Shown here: positions 20,137 through 30,276 of the stretch, piece by piece | Layout of the letters: each line of letters opens with the position of its first letter | How positions within the stretch are numbered: the first letter of the stretch is position 1 | DNA from: Streptomyces spinoverrucosus | GTDB taxonomy: Bacteria; Actinomycetota; Actinomycetes; Streptomycetales; Streptomycetaceae | Length of the DNA: 64,000 nt | Direction of reading: 5' to 3' | NCBI RefSeq assembly: GCF_015712165.1 | Contig: NZ_JADPZX010000001.1 | Coordinates: 2,418,001 to 2,482,000 of the forward strand | Made by a program: the position numbers and the translations under genes | Notes under the pieces: model-generated | Told to the model about the DNA's origin: nothing | Databases searched by the model: none | Seen by the model: only the letters and a program-made list of their open reading frames with translations

Positions 20137-21849
20137 TCACAGGAAGTACAGGCGGTTGAGGGAGACGGACTCGGCCGGTTGGGAGCGCAGCGGGTCGCCG
20201 TCGAGGGTGACCAGTCCGGTGCGCTGGTCGACGTCGACCTGTCCGGTACGGGAGTTCAGGCGCAGGTCGGCCGGGCCGATGCCGCGCGTGCCGCGCACGG
20301 CGACCCTGCGGCGGCGGGTCGGCATGGTGTCGTGGCCCTGGTCGAGGGCGGCCTGGGCGACGAACGCGACCGAGATGTCGGCGGGCGTGGCGCCGTGCGC
20401 GCCGAACTGCGGGCCGAGGACGAGGGGTTCGCAGGTGTCGGTGGCCGCGTTGGGGTCGCCGACCACGCCGTACGCCGGGAAGCCGGCCTTGAGCACCAGC
20501 TGCGGCTTGGCGCCGAAGTACTCCGGGCGCCACAGCACGATGTCGGCGAGCTTGCCGACCTCGATCGACCCGACCTCGTGCGAGAGGCCGTGCGCGATGG
20601 CGGGGTTGACGGTCAGCTTGGCCATGTAGCGCAGGACGCGCTCGTTGTCGTGGTCGGCGTCCGGGGCGCCGAGTTCGGCCTTCATCTTCCCGGCCATGGC
20701 GAACGTACGGCGGACCGTCTCGCCGGCGCGGCCCATGCCCTGCGCGTCCGACGAGGTGATGCCGATCGCGCCCAGGTCGTGCAGCACGTCCTCGGCGCCC
20801 ATGGTCCCGGCGCGGATGCGGTCGCGGGCCATGGCGGCGTCGCCGGGCAGGTCGGTCTTCAGGTCGTGGACGGAGACGATCATGCCGTAGTGCTCGGCGA
20901 CCGCGTCCCGGCCGAAGGGCAGGGTGGGGTTGGTGGAGGAGCCGATGACGTTGGGCACCCCGGCCATCTTCAGCACGTTCGGGACGTGTCCGCCGCCGCA
21001 GCCCTCGATGTGGAAGGCGTGGATGGTGCGGCCCTCCAGAACGCGCAGGGTGTCCTCCACCGACAGGCATTCATTCAGCCCGTCGCTGTGCAGGGCGACC
21101 TGGACGTCGTGCTCCTCGGCGACGCGCAGCGCGGTGTCCAGCGCACGCGTGTGCGCCCCCATGTCCTCGTGCACCTTGAAGCCGGACGCGCCGCCCTCGG
21201 CCAGCGCCTCGATCAGGGGCGCCTCGTGGGACGACGAACCCCGGCCGAGGAAGCCGATGTTGACCGGCCAGGCGTCGAAGGCGTTGAAGGCGTGCTTCAG
21301 CGCCCAGGGAGAGTTGACGCCGACGCCCCACACCGGCCCGAACTCCTGCCCGATGATCGTGGTCACGCCGGACGCCAGAGAGGCCTCCATGATCCGCGGC
21401 GACAGCAGGTGGACGTGGGTGTCGACGGCCCCGGCGGTGGCGATGAGGCCCTCGCCGGACACGATCGACGTGCCCGTGCCGACCACGACGTCGACTCCGT
21501 CGAGGGTGTCGGGGTTGCCGGCCCGCCCGATCGAGCAGATCCGGCCCTCGCGGATGCCGATGGAGACCTTGCGGATCCCCTGTACCGCGTCGATCACGAC
21601 GACGTTGCTGATCACGACGTCACAGGTCTCCCGGACGGCCGCCGCCTTGAGGTGCAGTCCGTCGCGCGCGGTCTTGCCGAAACCGGCGAGGAACTCGTCG
21701 CCGTACCGCTGGGAGTCGGACTCCACGCGGATCGTCAGGCCGGAGTCGCCGAGGCGGATCCGGTCGCCCGCGCGCGGGCCGTGGGTGGCCGCGTACTCGT
21801 ACGGGGTGAGACGGCGGGCTTCGGCCGGGTGGCCTCCGGGGCGGCTCAT
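20137..21849 (-). CDS. ureC: Urease alpha subunit, divergent type
   Basis: A 570-residue UreC. Nickel and active-site residues are present: HVH in DTHVHLLSP, the carbamylated Lys in SGFKVHED, His in VALHSDGLNE, His in HIEGCGGGHVPN, and Asp in TSSDAQGMGR. In the flap, gapless alignment with Klebsiella UreC (VCHHLD) gives SVHDLK: the catalytic His is kept, the flap Cys is Val and the following His is Asp. HEDWG has become HEDMG. These changes mark the divergent urease group found without accessory genes in streptomycetes. It overlaps the ureAB fusion (ATGA) and is followed by agmatine deiminase. No ureEFGD is seen here. Urea hydrolysis is likely but another amide substrate is possible. Confidence 0.88.
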   Translation of the reverse strand: MSRPGGHPAEARRLTPYEYAATHGPRAGDRIRLGDSGLTIRVESDSQRYGDEFLAGFGKTARDGLHLKAAAVRETCDVVISNVVVIDAVQGIRKVSIGIREGRICSIGRAGNPDTLDGVDVVVGTGTSIVSGEGLIATAGAVDTHVHLLSPRIMEASLASGVTTIIGQEFGPVWGVGVNSPWALKHAFNAFDAWPVNIGFLGRGSSSHEAPLIEALAEGGASGFKVHEDMGAHTRALDTALRVAEEHDVQVALHSDGLNECLSVEDTLRVLEGRTIHAFHIEGCGGGHVPNVLKMAGVPNVIGSSTNPTLPFGRDAVAEHYGMIVSVHDLKTDLPGDAAMARDRIRAGTMGAEDVLHDLGAIGITSSDAQGMGRAGETVRRTFAMAGKMKAELGAPDADHDNERVLRYMAKLTVNPAIAHGLSHEVGSIEVGKLADIVLWRPEYFGAKPQLVLKAGFPAYGVVGDPNAATDTCEPLVLGPQFGAHGATPADISVAFVAQAALDQGHDTMPTRRRRVAVRGTRGIGPADLRLNSRTGQVDVDQRTGLVTLDGDPLRSQPAESVSLNRLYFL

Positions 21850-22550
21850 CGCTCGACCTCCTGGTCAGTGGTTCCTGATACGCCGAGATAGCCGCAGGCG
21901 GCGGCCCGGCGCAGGGCCTCCTCCTTCGCCCCCGGCGCGTCCAGCGCCCCGTCGACGAGCCCGGCGAAACCGATGGCGATCCGCTCGCCCCCGATCGGCA
22001 CGAGCCCGACCTCGGACGACTCCCCCGGCCCGAACCGCACCGACGACCCGGCCGGCACGGCGAGCCGCATGCCGTAGGCCCGCCCGCGGTCGAAGTCGAG
22101 GCGCGGGTTGGCCTCGAAGAAGTGGAAGTGGGAGGTGACGGAGACCGGCACGGTCGCGGTGTTGGTGACGGTCAGCCGCACGACCGCCTCGGGCTCGGGG
22201 TGCTCCGGACCGGGCAGCAGCGCGCCCGGCGCCCGCTCCCCCAGCCCGCCCCCGATGGGGTCGGACACGACCGCGAGCCGTGAGCCGTCGTCGAAGACGG
22301 CCTCGACATGCACCTCGGTCACGACGTCGGCGACGCCCGGCAGGACGTCGTCCGGTCCGAGCACCGAGCGGGCCCGCTCGATGGCCTCGGCGAGCCGGGC
22401 GCCGTCGCGGGCGGCCTCGCAGACGGTGTCCGCGATGAGTGCGGTGGCCTCCGGCACGTTCAGCCGGAGGCCACGGGCCTTGCGGGACCGGGCCAGCTCG
22501 GCGGCCGAGAACAGCAACAGCCGGTCACGCTCCGTGGGGGTCAGTCTCAT
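21846..22550 (-). CDS. ureAB: Urease gamma-beta fusion subunit
   Basis: A 234-residue fusion. The gamma part (1-100) has the UreA pattern MRLTPTERDRLLLFSAAELARSRKARG, then LNVPEATALI and DVLPGVADVV. The beta part (about 118-222) has VTNTATVPVSVTSHFHFFEANPRLDFDR and AYGMRLAVPAGSSVRFGPGE. Fused gamma-beta subunits are known in some bacteria and, with UreC, make the full enzyme. First gene of the operon; its promoter region holds the palindrome TTTAGA-N7-TCTAAA. Confidence 0.92.
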   Translation of the reverse strand: MRLTPTERDRLLLFSAAELARSRKARGLRLNVPEATALIADTVCEAARDGARLAEAIERARSVLGPDDVLPGVADVVTEVHVEAVFDDGSRLAVVSDPIGGGLGERAPGALLPGPEHPEPEAVVRLTVTNTATVPVSVTSHFHFFEANPRLDFDRGRAYGMRLAVPAGSSVRFGPGESSEVGLVPIGGERIAIGFAGLVDGALDAPGAKEEALRRAAACGYLGVSGTTDQEVER

Positions 22551-22578
22551 GACGCGGGCACCTCCTTGTCATCCCCGA

Positions 22579-22597
22579 TTTAGAACATCACTCTAAA
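22579..22597. promoter_or_regulatory. Palindrome in the ureAB / NCS1 permease divergent promoter
   Basis: TTTAGA (22579-22584) and TCTAAA (22592-22597) are perfect arms around a 7-base spacer. The AT-rich site lies 29 bases before the ureAB start and 110 bases before the permease start. The size fits a TetR-family dimer; the TetR gene at the end of the urease operon is the obvious candidate. Confidence 0.55.
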
Positions 22598-22706
22598 CAT
22601 CAGATTCCCTGAACGGAAGCGTTGACGGATGTGGACGACGGACGCCACATTGAGCACCGCTCAAACTTGCCCCAAGAACCTGGCGGCCGTCGAAGGAGAC
22701 CAGCCC

Positions 22707-24137
22707 ATGCCGATGGAACAGCGCGGAGTCGACACCATCCCCGACGAGGAACGCACCAGCACACCGCGTGACCTCGTCTCGATCCTGCTCGGCTCCAACC
22801 TCTGCCTCGGAGTGATCGTCTTCGGCTGGCTGCCGCCGTCCTTCGGGCTCGACTGGTGGGGATCGGTGAGCGCGATCCTGGTCGGCACGGTCGTCGGCAC
22901 GGCCGTCACGGCACCGCTCGCCCTGATCTCCCTGCGCACCGCCACCAACCTGTCGACGTCCTCCGGCGCCCAGTTCGGCGTACGCGGCCGACTGGTCGGC
23001 TCGATCGTCGGGCTGCTGCTCGCCCTCGGCTACACCGCGCTGACCGTGTGGATCGGCGGCGATGTCACGGTGCGCGTACTGGAACGCCTCTTCGGGCTCC
23101 CGGCGAGCGAACTGTCGTACGGCGTGGTCTACGCACTGCTGGCCGCGGCCACCGTCGCGGGCGCGGTCTACGGCTACCGCGTGCTCCTCGCCCTGTCCCG
23201 CGTCCTCGCGATCGGCATGACCGGCCTGCTGGCCCTCGGACTCATCGCCTACGCCCCCGGCTTCACCACCGGCGCGCTCCCGGAGGCGGGCGGCTATCTG
23301 CTCGGCGGTTTCTGGCCGACGTGGGTGCTGGCGACGGTGGCCGCGGGCCTGTCCGGCCCGATCGCCTTCATCACGCTCCTCGGCGACTACACCCGCTACA
23401 TCTCCCCGGCCCGCCACTCCTCCCGCCGGGTACTGCGCGCGACGTGGCTGGGCCTGCTGCTCGGGCTGCTGGTCCCGCAGCTCTTCGGCACCTTCACCTC
23501 GTACGCCGCCCGCGCCGCCCTCGACTACGCCGGGCCGCTGGTCACGGCCTCCCCGACCTGGTACCTGATCCCGCTGCTGCTGGCCGCCTCCGCCGGTTCG
23601 GTCGGCAACGCCGGGCTGATGCTCTACTCCATGGGCCTCGACCTGGACGCCATCCTGCCCCGCGCCTCCCGCGCCCGGGCCACCTGCGCGGTCGCGGTCC
23701 TCGCCACCGCCTGCGTCTTCGCCGGGCACTTCGCCTGGGAGGCACAGGCCGCGATGACGTCGTTCGTACTGCTGCTGACGGCCATCGGCACGCCGTGGGC
23801 GGTGATCACCCTGATCGGCTTCGTCCGCTGCGGCGGGATGTACGACGCGGAGGCACTCCAGGTGTACAACCGCCGGGCGCGAGGCGGGGCGTACTGGTAC
23901 CGCAGCGGCTGGAACGTTCCGGCGACGGTGTCCTGGGCGCTGGGCGCGGTGGTGGGGGTGCTGGGGGTGTCACTGCCGTCGTACGAGGGCCCGTTGCTGG
24001 CGGTGACGGGCGGGGTGGATTGCAGCTTCCTGCTGTCCGGGCTCGTGGGCGGCGCGGTCTACCTGCTGCTGCCGCAACGGGCGAGGGCCGCCGAGGAGGA
24101 GAACTCCACGACGGCCCAAGCTACAGCCGACCTCTAG
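22707..24137 (+). CDS. NCS1-family permease (cytosine/purine/allantoin type)
   Basis: A 476-residue membrane protein with about 12 transmembrane segments from residue 23 (DLVSILLGSNLCLGVIVFGW) to 465. The NCS1 features include a Gly-rich first helix, SSGAQFGVRGR after helix 2 and the ITLLGDYTRYI loop. NCS1 carriers import nucleobases, allantoin or hydantoins with a cation. ATG is taken because GAAGGAGA lies 7 bases before it; the longer upstream frame would remove this site. It is divergent from the urease-agmatine deiminase operon and may bring in its nitrogen source (inference). Confidence 0.88.
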   Translation: MPMEQRGVDTIPDEERTSTPRDLVSILLGSNLCLGVIVFGWLPPSFGLDWWGSVSAILVGTVVGTAVTAPLALISLRTATNLSTSSGAQFGVRGRLVGSIVGLLLALGYTALTVWIGGDVTVRVLERLFGLPASELSYGVVYALLAAATVAGAVYGYRVLLALSRVLAIGMTGLLALGLIAYAPGFTTGALPEAGGYLLGGFWPTWVLATVAAGLSGPIAFITLLGDYTRYISPARHSSRRVLRATWLGLLLGLLVPQLFGTFTSYAARAALDYAGPLVTASPTWYLIPLLLAASAGSVGNAGLMLYSMGLDLDAILPRASRARATCAVAVLATACVFAGHFAWEAQAAMTSFVLLLTAIGTPWAVITLIGFVRCGGMYDAEALQVYNRRARGGAYWYRSGWNVPATVSWALGAVVGVLGVSLPSYEGPLLAVTGGVDCSFLLSGLVGGAVYLLLPQRARAAEEENSTTAQATADL

Positions 24138-24178
24138 GGGCGCGGGGAACTGCGCGACCAGCCACAGACGGCCCGCAC
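24136..24178 (+). repeat. Streptomyces intergenic repeat (ggggcgcggggaactgcgcg type)
   Basis: The sequence from the permease stop onward, gcgcggggaactgcgcgacc then agccacagacggcccgca, matches a short motif that I know to recur after genes in many Streptomyces chromosomes. It contains the inverted repeat gcgcgggg...gcgcg and probably acts as a terminator. Confidence 0.65.
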
Positions 24179-24191
24179 CCGGCGAACCCGC

Positions 24192-25280
24192 TCAGCCGAT
24201 CTGGTGCATCCACCCGTGCTTGTCCGGGGTGGTCCCCCGCTGAAGGTCGAGCAGAGCCTGGCGAAGACGCAGCGTGACCTCACCCGGCTTCCCACCCGAC
24301 TGCGTCCACTCGGCGCCGTCCCGCTTGACGGTGCCGACCGGCGTGATCACCGCAGCCGTACCGCAGGCGAAGACCTCGGTAAGGCCCCCGTTCTCGGAGT
24401 CCCGCTGCCACTGCTCGACGGACACCCGCCCCTCCTCGGCCTCGTAACCGAGATCACGCGCGACGGCGAGCAGGCTGTCACGGGTGACGCCCTCCAGGAT
24501 GGAGCCGGTGAGGGTGGGCGTGACGATCTTGTTGCCGTACACGAAGTACAGGTTCATGCCGCCGAGTTCCTCGACCCACTTGTGCTCGACCGCGTCGAGG
24601 TAGCAGACCTGGTCGCAGCCCTGCTTGGCCGCCTCCGCCTGCGCGAGCAACGACGCGGCGTAGTTGCCGCCGGTCTTGGCGTCGCCCATGCCGCCGGGGA
24701 CGGCGCGGACGCGGTCCTCGGAGACCCAGATCGAGACCGGCTTGACGCCGCCCGGGAAGTAGGCGCCGGCCGGGGAGGCGATGACGAGGAAGAGGTACTC
24801 GTTGGCGGGCTTCACGCCCAGCCCGACCTCGGTGGCGATCATGAAGGGGCGCAGGTAGAGGGACTCCTCGCCGCCGTGCGCCGGGACCCACGCCTTGTCC
24901 TGGCGGACCAGCGCGTCACAGGCCTCGACGAACGTCTCGACCGGCAGCTCGGGCATCGCGAGCCGGCGCGCGGAGCGCTGGAAGCGCAGGGCGTTCTGGT
25001 CCGGGCGGAAGGTCGCGACGGAACCGTCGGGCTGCCGGTAGGCCTTGAGGCCCTCGAAGATCTCCTGCGCGTAGTGCAGGACCGTGGTGGCGGGGTCGAG
25101 GGAGATCGGCGCGTACGGGACGAGCTGTCCGTCGTGCCAGCCGCGGCCCTCGGTCCACTTGATGGTGACCATGTGGTCGGTGAAGTGGCGGCCGAAGCCG
25201 GGGCTGGCGAGGATCGCCTCGCGCTCCGCGTCGGAGAGCGGATTGGCGGAGGGCTTGAGCTCGATCGTGGGCGTCGTCAT
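24192..25280 (-). CDS. ilvE: Branched-chain amino acid aminotransferase IlvE
   Basis: A 362-residue fold-type IV PLP enzyme that carries out the last step of leucine, isoleucine and valine synthesis and the first step of their breakdown, which supplies branched fatty acid primers. Markers: [31 protein letters not shown], the PLP Lys in [15 protein letters not shown] and the [15 protein letters not shown] region. ATG begins the conserved [12 protein letters not shown] 25-codon upstream frame ends 11 bases before this start and may couple translation. Confidence 0.95.
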   Translation of the reverse strand: MTTPTIELKPSANPLSDAEREAILASPGFGRHFTDHMVTIKWTEGRGWHDGQLVPYAPISLDPATTVLHYAQEIFEGLKAYRQPDGSVATFRPDQNALRFQRSARRLAMPELPVETFVEACDALVRQDKAWVPAHGGEESLYLRPFMIATEVGLGVKPANEYLFLVIASPAGAYFPGGVKPVSIWVSEDRVRAVPGGMGDAKTGGNYAASLLAQAEAAKQGCDQVCYLDAVEHKWVEELGGMNLYFVYGNKIVTPTLTGSILEGVTRDSLLAVARDLGYEAEEGRVSVEQWQRDSENGGLTEVFACGTAAVITPVGTVKRDGAEWTQSGGKPGEVTLRLRQALLDLQRGTTPDKHGWMHQIG

Positions 25281-25291
25281 GTGGTTGTCCT

Positions 25292-25369
25292 TCACCGGTT
25301 GTAGTGACGGGCCGCGCTCACGCCCGTACTGCCAGTGGCCAGTGCTAGGACGTCCGAGCATTCCCTCAT
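25292..25369 (-). CDS. Possible upstream open frame (25 codons) in the ilvE leader
   Basis: [13 protein letters not shown]... (25 codons) ends 11 bases before the ilvE ATG. It has Val-Leu-Ala-Leu with a CTA leucine codon, which is very rare in Streptomyces. There is no room for a terminator between it and ilvE, so it would act by translational coupling or ribosome stalling rather than classical attenuation. The start has only a weak GGAG upstream. It may be chance. Confidence 0.3.
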   Translation of the reverse strand: MRECSDVLALATGSTGVSAARHYNR

Positions 25370-25472
25370 TCCGCGGCTCCGCGTTCGATTATCGCGCGCG
25401 GGTTGCCGTGGAACTAAAACGGCATGAATGCGGCCCAGGGGTTGATGGTCGCACCCGGCGGGGACAGTGAAA

Positions 25473-25504
25473 AGCCGCCGGGTGCGGATTGCGACCCGGC
25501 GGCT
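25473..25504 (-). terminator. Terminator after leuB
   Basis: Arms agccgccgggt and acccggcggct around a 10-base loop, followed on the minus strand by TTTT. It lies 38 bases past the leuB stop. Confidence 0.85.
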
Positions 25505-25542
25505 GTCGAAATGATCTGTCAGATTTCGAGGAGCGCGGCGGG

Positions 25543-26586
25543 TCAGCCGGCTACTCGTACGGCGAGCGCGTCGCCGATCTCCGAGGTGCTGCGGGCCGGC
25601 TTGCCGACTCGCTCGGCGAGGTCGGCGGCGACGGCCTCCTCGATCCGGGTCGCCTCGGCCTCGTGGCCGAGGTGGCGCAGCAGCAGGGCGACGGACAGGA
25701 CCGTGGCGCTGGGATCGGCCTTGCCCTGACCGGCGATGTCGGGCGCCGAGCCGTGCACGGGCTCGAACATCGAGGGGAACTCGCCGGACGGGTTGATGTT
25801 CCCGCTCGCGGCGACGCCGATGCCGCCGGAGACGGCCGCGGCGAGGTCGGTGATGATGTCGCCGAAGAGGTTGTCGGTGACGATGACGTCGAAGCGCTCG
25901 GGCTGGGTGACCAGGTAGATGGTGGCCGCGTCGACGTGCATGTACTCGGTGGTGACCTCGGGGTACTCCTCGGCCACCTTGTTGAAGACGTTCGTCCACA
26001 GGTGACCCGCGAAGGTCAGCACGTTGTTCTTGTGGATGAGCGCGATCTTCTTGCGCGGGCGGGCCTGCGCGCGGGCGAAGGCGTCGCGGACCACGCGCTC
26101 GACGCCGTACGCCGTGTTGACGGACACCTCGGTGGCGACCTCGTGCTCGGTGCCCTTCCTGATGGTGCCGCCGTTCCCGGTGTACGGGCCCTCGGTGCCC
26201 TCGCGGACGACCACGAAGTCGATCTCCGGCTGGCCGGCGAGCGGGGTGGCGACACCCGGAAGGAGCTTCGACGGACGCAGGTTGACGTGGTGGTCGAAGG
26301 CGAAGCGGAGCTTGAGCAGGAAGCCGCGCTCCAGGACGCCGGAGGGGACGCTCGGGTCGCCGATGGCGCCCAGCAGGATGGCGTCGTGCTTCTTCAGGGC
26401 GTCGAGGTCGGCGTCGGTGAGGGTCTCACCGGTGGCGTGGTAGCGCCGGGCGCCGAAGTCGTACTCCTTCGTCTCCAGCTTCACATCCTGCGGGAGGGCG
26501 GCGGAGAGGACCTTCAGGCCTTCGGCCACGACCTCCTGGCCGATGCCGTCACCGGGGATCACTGCGAGATTGAGGCTGCGAGACAT
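25543..26586 (-). CDS. leuB: 3-isopropylmalate dehydrogenase LeuB
   Basis: A 347-residue NAD-dependent decarboxylating dehydrogenase of leucine synthesis. Markers: [14 protein letters not shown] at the N-terminus, the substrate Arg region [20 protein letters not shown], and the metal/NAD motif [27 protein letters not shown] followed by [22 protein letters not shown] begins [11 protein letters not shown]; the longer frame upstream lacks conservation. A single-gene transcript is likely, with its own terminator. Confidence 0.95.
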   Translation of the reverse strand: MSRSLNLAVIPGDGIGQEVVAEGLKVLSAALPQDVKLETKEYDFGARRYHATGETLTDADLDALKKHDAILLGAIGDPSVPSGVLERGFLLKLRFAFDHHVNLRPSKLLPGVATPLAGQPEIDFVVVREGTEGPYTGNGGTIRKGTEHEVATEVSVNTAYGVERVVRDAFARAQARPRKKIALIHKNNVLTFAGHLWTNVFNKVAEEYPEVTTEYMHVDAATIYLVTQPERFDVIVTDNLFGDIITDLAAAVSGGIGVAASGNINPSGEFPSMFEPVHGSAPDIAGQGKADPSATVLSVALLLRHLGHEAEATRIEEAVAADLAERVGKPARSTSEIGDALAVRVAG

Positions 26587-26657
26587 GCCGGGCACCCTAC
26601 TCCTCGTCCCAGGTGATGACATCGGACGTCCGCGATACGGACACGCGAGGGTCGGCC

Positions 26658-26789
26658 TCAGTGGCCGGTCTCGCCGCCGTTGTCGCGACGGTCGAGGGCG
26701 CGCTGGAGAGCGGCTGCGGCGTTCTTGCGGTCGGACTCACTCGCACGGGAGATGTGACGGACTCGGCGGCGGACGGTCGTCTCGGCCAT
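26658..26789 (-). CDS. Conserved 43-residue basic protein upstream of leuB
   Basis: A small gene too short for most gene finders: 43 codons, beginning [20 protein letters not shown] and ending [17 protein letters not shown] lies 9 bases before the ATG. Base use is typical of coding DNA in this genome, and I recall near-identical small hypothetical proteins in other streptomycetes. It is charged, probably helical and probably cytoplasmic. No function is known. It precedes leuB by 71 bases on the same strand. Confidence 0.75.
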   Translation of the reverse strand: MAETTVRRRVRHISRASESDRKNAAAALQRALDRRDNGGETGH

Positions 26790-27001
26790 GGGAAATCGAC
26801 TCCTTCAACAACGTGGAGTACGGCAGGGGGTTTCGAGACGCCGGGCGGGGAGCGGTGCCGCAGGGGTTGCCTGCACGGGGCCCGGCTCACGACCGCCATT
26901 CGCTGGATCGAGCGAGACGTTCGGCTCCTACAAAGTTAAGCGAGGACGGAGCGCCTGTCTGCACAATTACTCGGACTTCCTACTATCTGAGACGGGCCAG
27001 G
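26790..27001. other. Intergenic, promoter of the 43-residue protein
   Basis: No gene is seen. A less GC-rich stretch (26930-27000) between this promoter and the acetyltransferase gene holds no clear hairpin. Confidence 0.4.
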
Positions 27002-27526
27002 TCAGAGCACATCTCCATCCCGCCAGTCGAAGATCAGCTCGCCCTTTGGGTCGGCGGGTGCGGGCCACACGTAGGTGGAGCCCTCCTCGTCGGGCAGCCG
27101 GACGACGCCGTCCGGGCCGAGCGCGCAGATCCGCCCGCCCCACGCCCGCCAGCCACGCGCGGTGTAGAGCAGGGCGCCGTCGTCGCTCGCGGAGAGGGCA
27201 CCGAGGTCGTAGGCGCGGGTGATGATCTGTTCCAGGGCCGCCATGACCTGGCCGCCGAGCCCCCGCCGCCGGGCGTCACGCCGTACGGCGACCCCCTCGA
27301 CGTATCCGACCCGCAGCCACCGCTGCCCGTGCCGCACCCGCCGCATCACGACCGCGCCGTGCGCGACGAGCCCCCGCTCGTCGTGGGCCAGGGCGTGCAT
27401 GCCGCCCAGTGTGTGGTCCCAGTCCGTGTCACCGAAGTCGCCGTCGAAGGCGGCGTCGAGGAGGGCGCGGACGGCGAGCAGGTCGGCGGGCGTGAGGTCG
27501 GCGGTGTGGGCGGTGCGGATGGCCAT
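27002..27526 (-). CDS. AAC(2')-I-like aminoglycoside N-acetyltransferase (GNAT)
   Basis: A 174-residue GNAT enzyme whose whole length resembles the AAC(2')-I aminoglycoside 2'-N-acetyltransferases of mycobacteria and Providencia: AAFDGDFGDTDWDHTLGGMHAL, RVGYVEGVAVRRDARRRGLGGQVM (acetyl-CoA loop RRRGLG), AYDLGALSASDDGALLYTARGWRAWGG and a C-terminal FDWRDGDVL. It may acetylate aminoglycosides or an endogenous amine. Streptomycetes often carry such intrinsic, weakly expressed genes. No aminoglycoside biosynthesis genes are near. Confidence 0.85.
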   Translation of the reverse strand: MAIRTAHTADLTPADLLAVRALLDAAFDGDFGDTDWDHTLGGMHALAHDERGLVAHGAVVMRRVRHGQRWLRVGYVEGVAVRRDARRRGLGGQVMAALEQIITRAYDLGALSASDDGALLYTARGWRAWGGRICALGPDGVVRLPDEEGSTYVWPAPADPKGELIFDWRDGDVL

Positions 27527-27643
27527 GGGGTCAGTATCGCGAGGTCGATGGACCCGTATCCCCCGGTTTATTCCGGTCGCCCGGCGCGAACCGCACCTCC
27601 TACCGACGACTTCGACGACCCGGCCCTGCCCGAGGGCAGCCCG

Positions 27644-28519
27644 CTACGCCCAAGCGTCCTGTACCGCCTGCCGAAAGCCCTGTGGATCCTCGACCCAGGG
27701 CAGGTGACCGGCGCCCGGGAGGGTCACGCGCCGGACGCGGGGTAGCGCCCGCTCAAGGGAGTCCACGGCGGAGCGGGGGCGGATGTCCTGGGCGCCGTCG
27801 ATGACGACGGTCGGGATGTCGAGGTCCCGGCAGGCCCGGTGGACGTCGGCCGCGCGTGTGACCTCGGCGTTCAGGGACTTGTTGCACTCGGCGTTGATGC
27901 CGAACCACGGGTCGGCCATGCGACGGGCGTGTTCCAGGCCCCGTTCGGGATCCGCGAACTCCGCCGACCACTGGAGTACCGCCCGCTCGCGGTCCTCCTC
28001 CTCGGTCAGGTGGGCGCGGGACCCCAGCTCACGCCAGCGGGCCAGGTGTTCGGGGTTCCGGCCGAGCCGGGCGAGGAGGTTCCGCTCGTAGGCGGGGTGC
28101 CAGGCGGCGTCCGGGCCGATGCCCGCACCGGCGACGTAGACCAGCGCGTTCACGCGGCCGGGGTGGGCGAGGGCGTGGGCGAGCGCCAGCCGGGCGCCCC
28201 AGGAGTGGCCGAGCAGGGTCATGCGCCGCATGCCGAAGTGGCGGCGGACGGCGTCCAGGTCCGCCACGAAGCGGTCCGTCGTCCAGGGGCCCGCGCACCG
28301 CTCGGAGCGGCCGCAGCCCCGCTGGTCCCAGCGGATCACCGTGGCCACGTCGGCCAGCATCGCCGCGACGTCCTCGAACATGTCCCACAGGCCCGGCCCG
28401 CCGTGGCACAGCAGCAGCGGCTCGGCGCCCCGGCCCGACCGGGAGGCCCACAGCCGTACCCCGTCGTCGGCCGTCACGGTCACGGACTCCGTCTCACGCC
28501 CACTTCCCGCCCAGATCAT
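27644..28519 (-). CDS. Alpha/beta hydrolase, proline iminopeptidase-like (S33)
   Basis: A 291-residue alpha/beta hydrolase with the HGGPG oxyanion motif (residues 39-43), the nucleophile elbow GHSWG (Ser106), an acid in DGAQDIRP and the catalytic His in GAGHLPWVE. HGGPG plus WDQRGCGRS is typical of S33 peptidases such as proline iminopeptidase. It sits next to the proline catabolic genes, so release of N-terminal proline from peptides is plausible but not proven. ATG start begins the family-like region; one longer start 30 bases upstream is possible. Confidence 0.82.
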   Translation of the reverse strand: MIWAGSGRETESVTVTADDGVRLWASRSGRGAEPLLLCHGGPGLWDMFEDVAAMLADVATVIRWDQRGCGRSERCAGPWTTDRFVADLDAVRRHFGMRRMTLLGHSWGARLALAHALAHPGRVNALVYVAGAGIGPDAAWHPAYERNLLARLGRNPEHLARWRELGSRAHLTEEEDRERAVLQWSAEFADPERGLEHARRMADPWFGINAECNKSLNAEVTRAADVHRACRDLDIPTVVIDGAQDIRPRSAVDSLERALPRVRRVTLPGAGHLPWVEDPQGFRQAVQDAWA

Positions 28520-28550
28520 GGGGGCAGTCTGCCCGGGCCGGACGCGCACG

Positions 28551-28586
28551 GGCCAGGGCGCCTCCCGGAGGGAAGGCGCCCTGGCC
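28551..28586 (-). terminator. Terminator after the put operon
   Basis: Perfect 13-base arms ggccagggcgcct and aggcgccctggcc with a 10-base loop, 22 bases beyond the pruA stop. Confidence 0.9.
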
Positions 28587-28607
28587 CGGCCGGGGTGTGA
28601 CGGAACG

Positions 28608-30239
<1,632 letters not shown>

Positions 30240-30276
30240 GTGTTCCGTAACTCCTTAGTGAGCGGTGTGTGCGGGT

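Noticed and set aside
20881..20960. Loss of the catalytic flap histidine of urease
   Set aside because: A first reading set VCHHLD against VSVHDL and suggested the His was gone. A gapless alignment over 24 residues pairs the catalytic His with the His of SVHDLK, so only the neighbouring Cys and second His are changed.
26597..26899. 100-codon minus-strand frame over the 43-residue gene
   Set aside because: It has no ribosome site and Pro/Ser/Ala-rich shadow composition; the 43-codon frame has GAAGGAG and a protein-like sequence.
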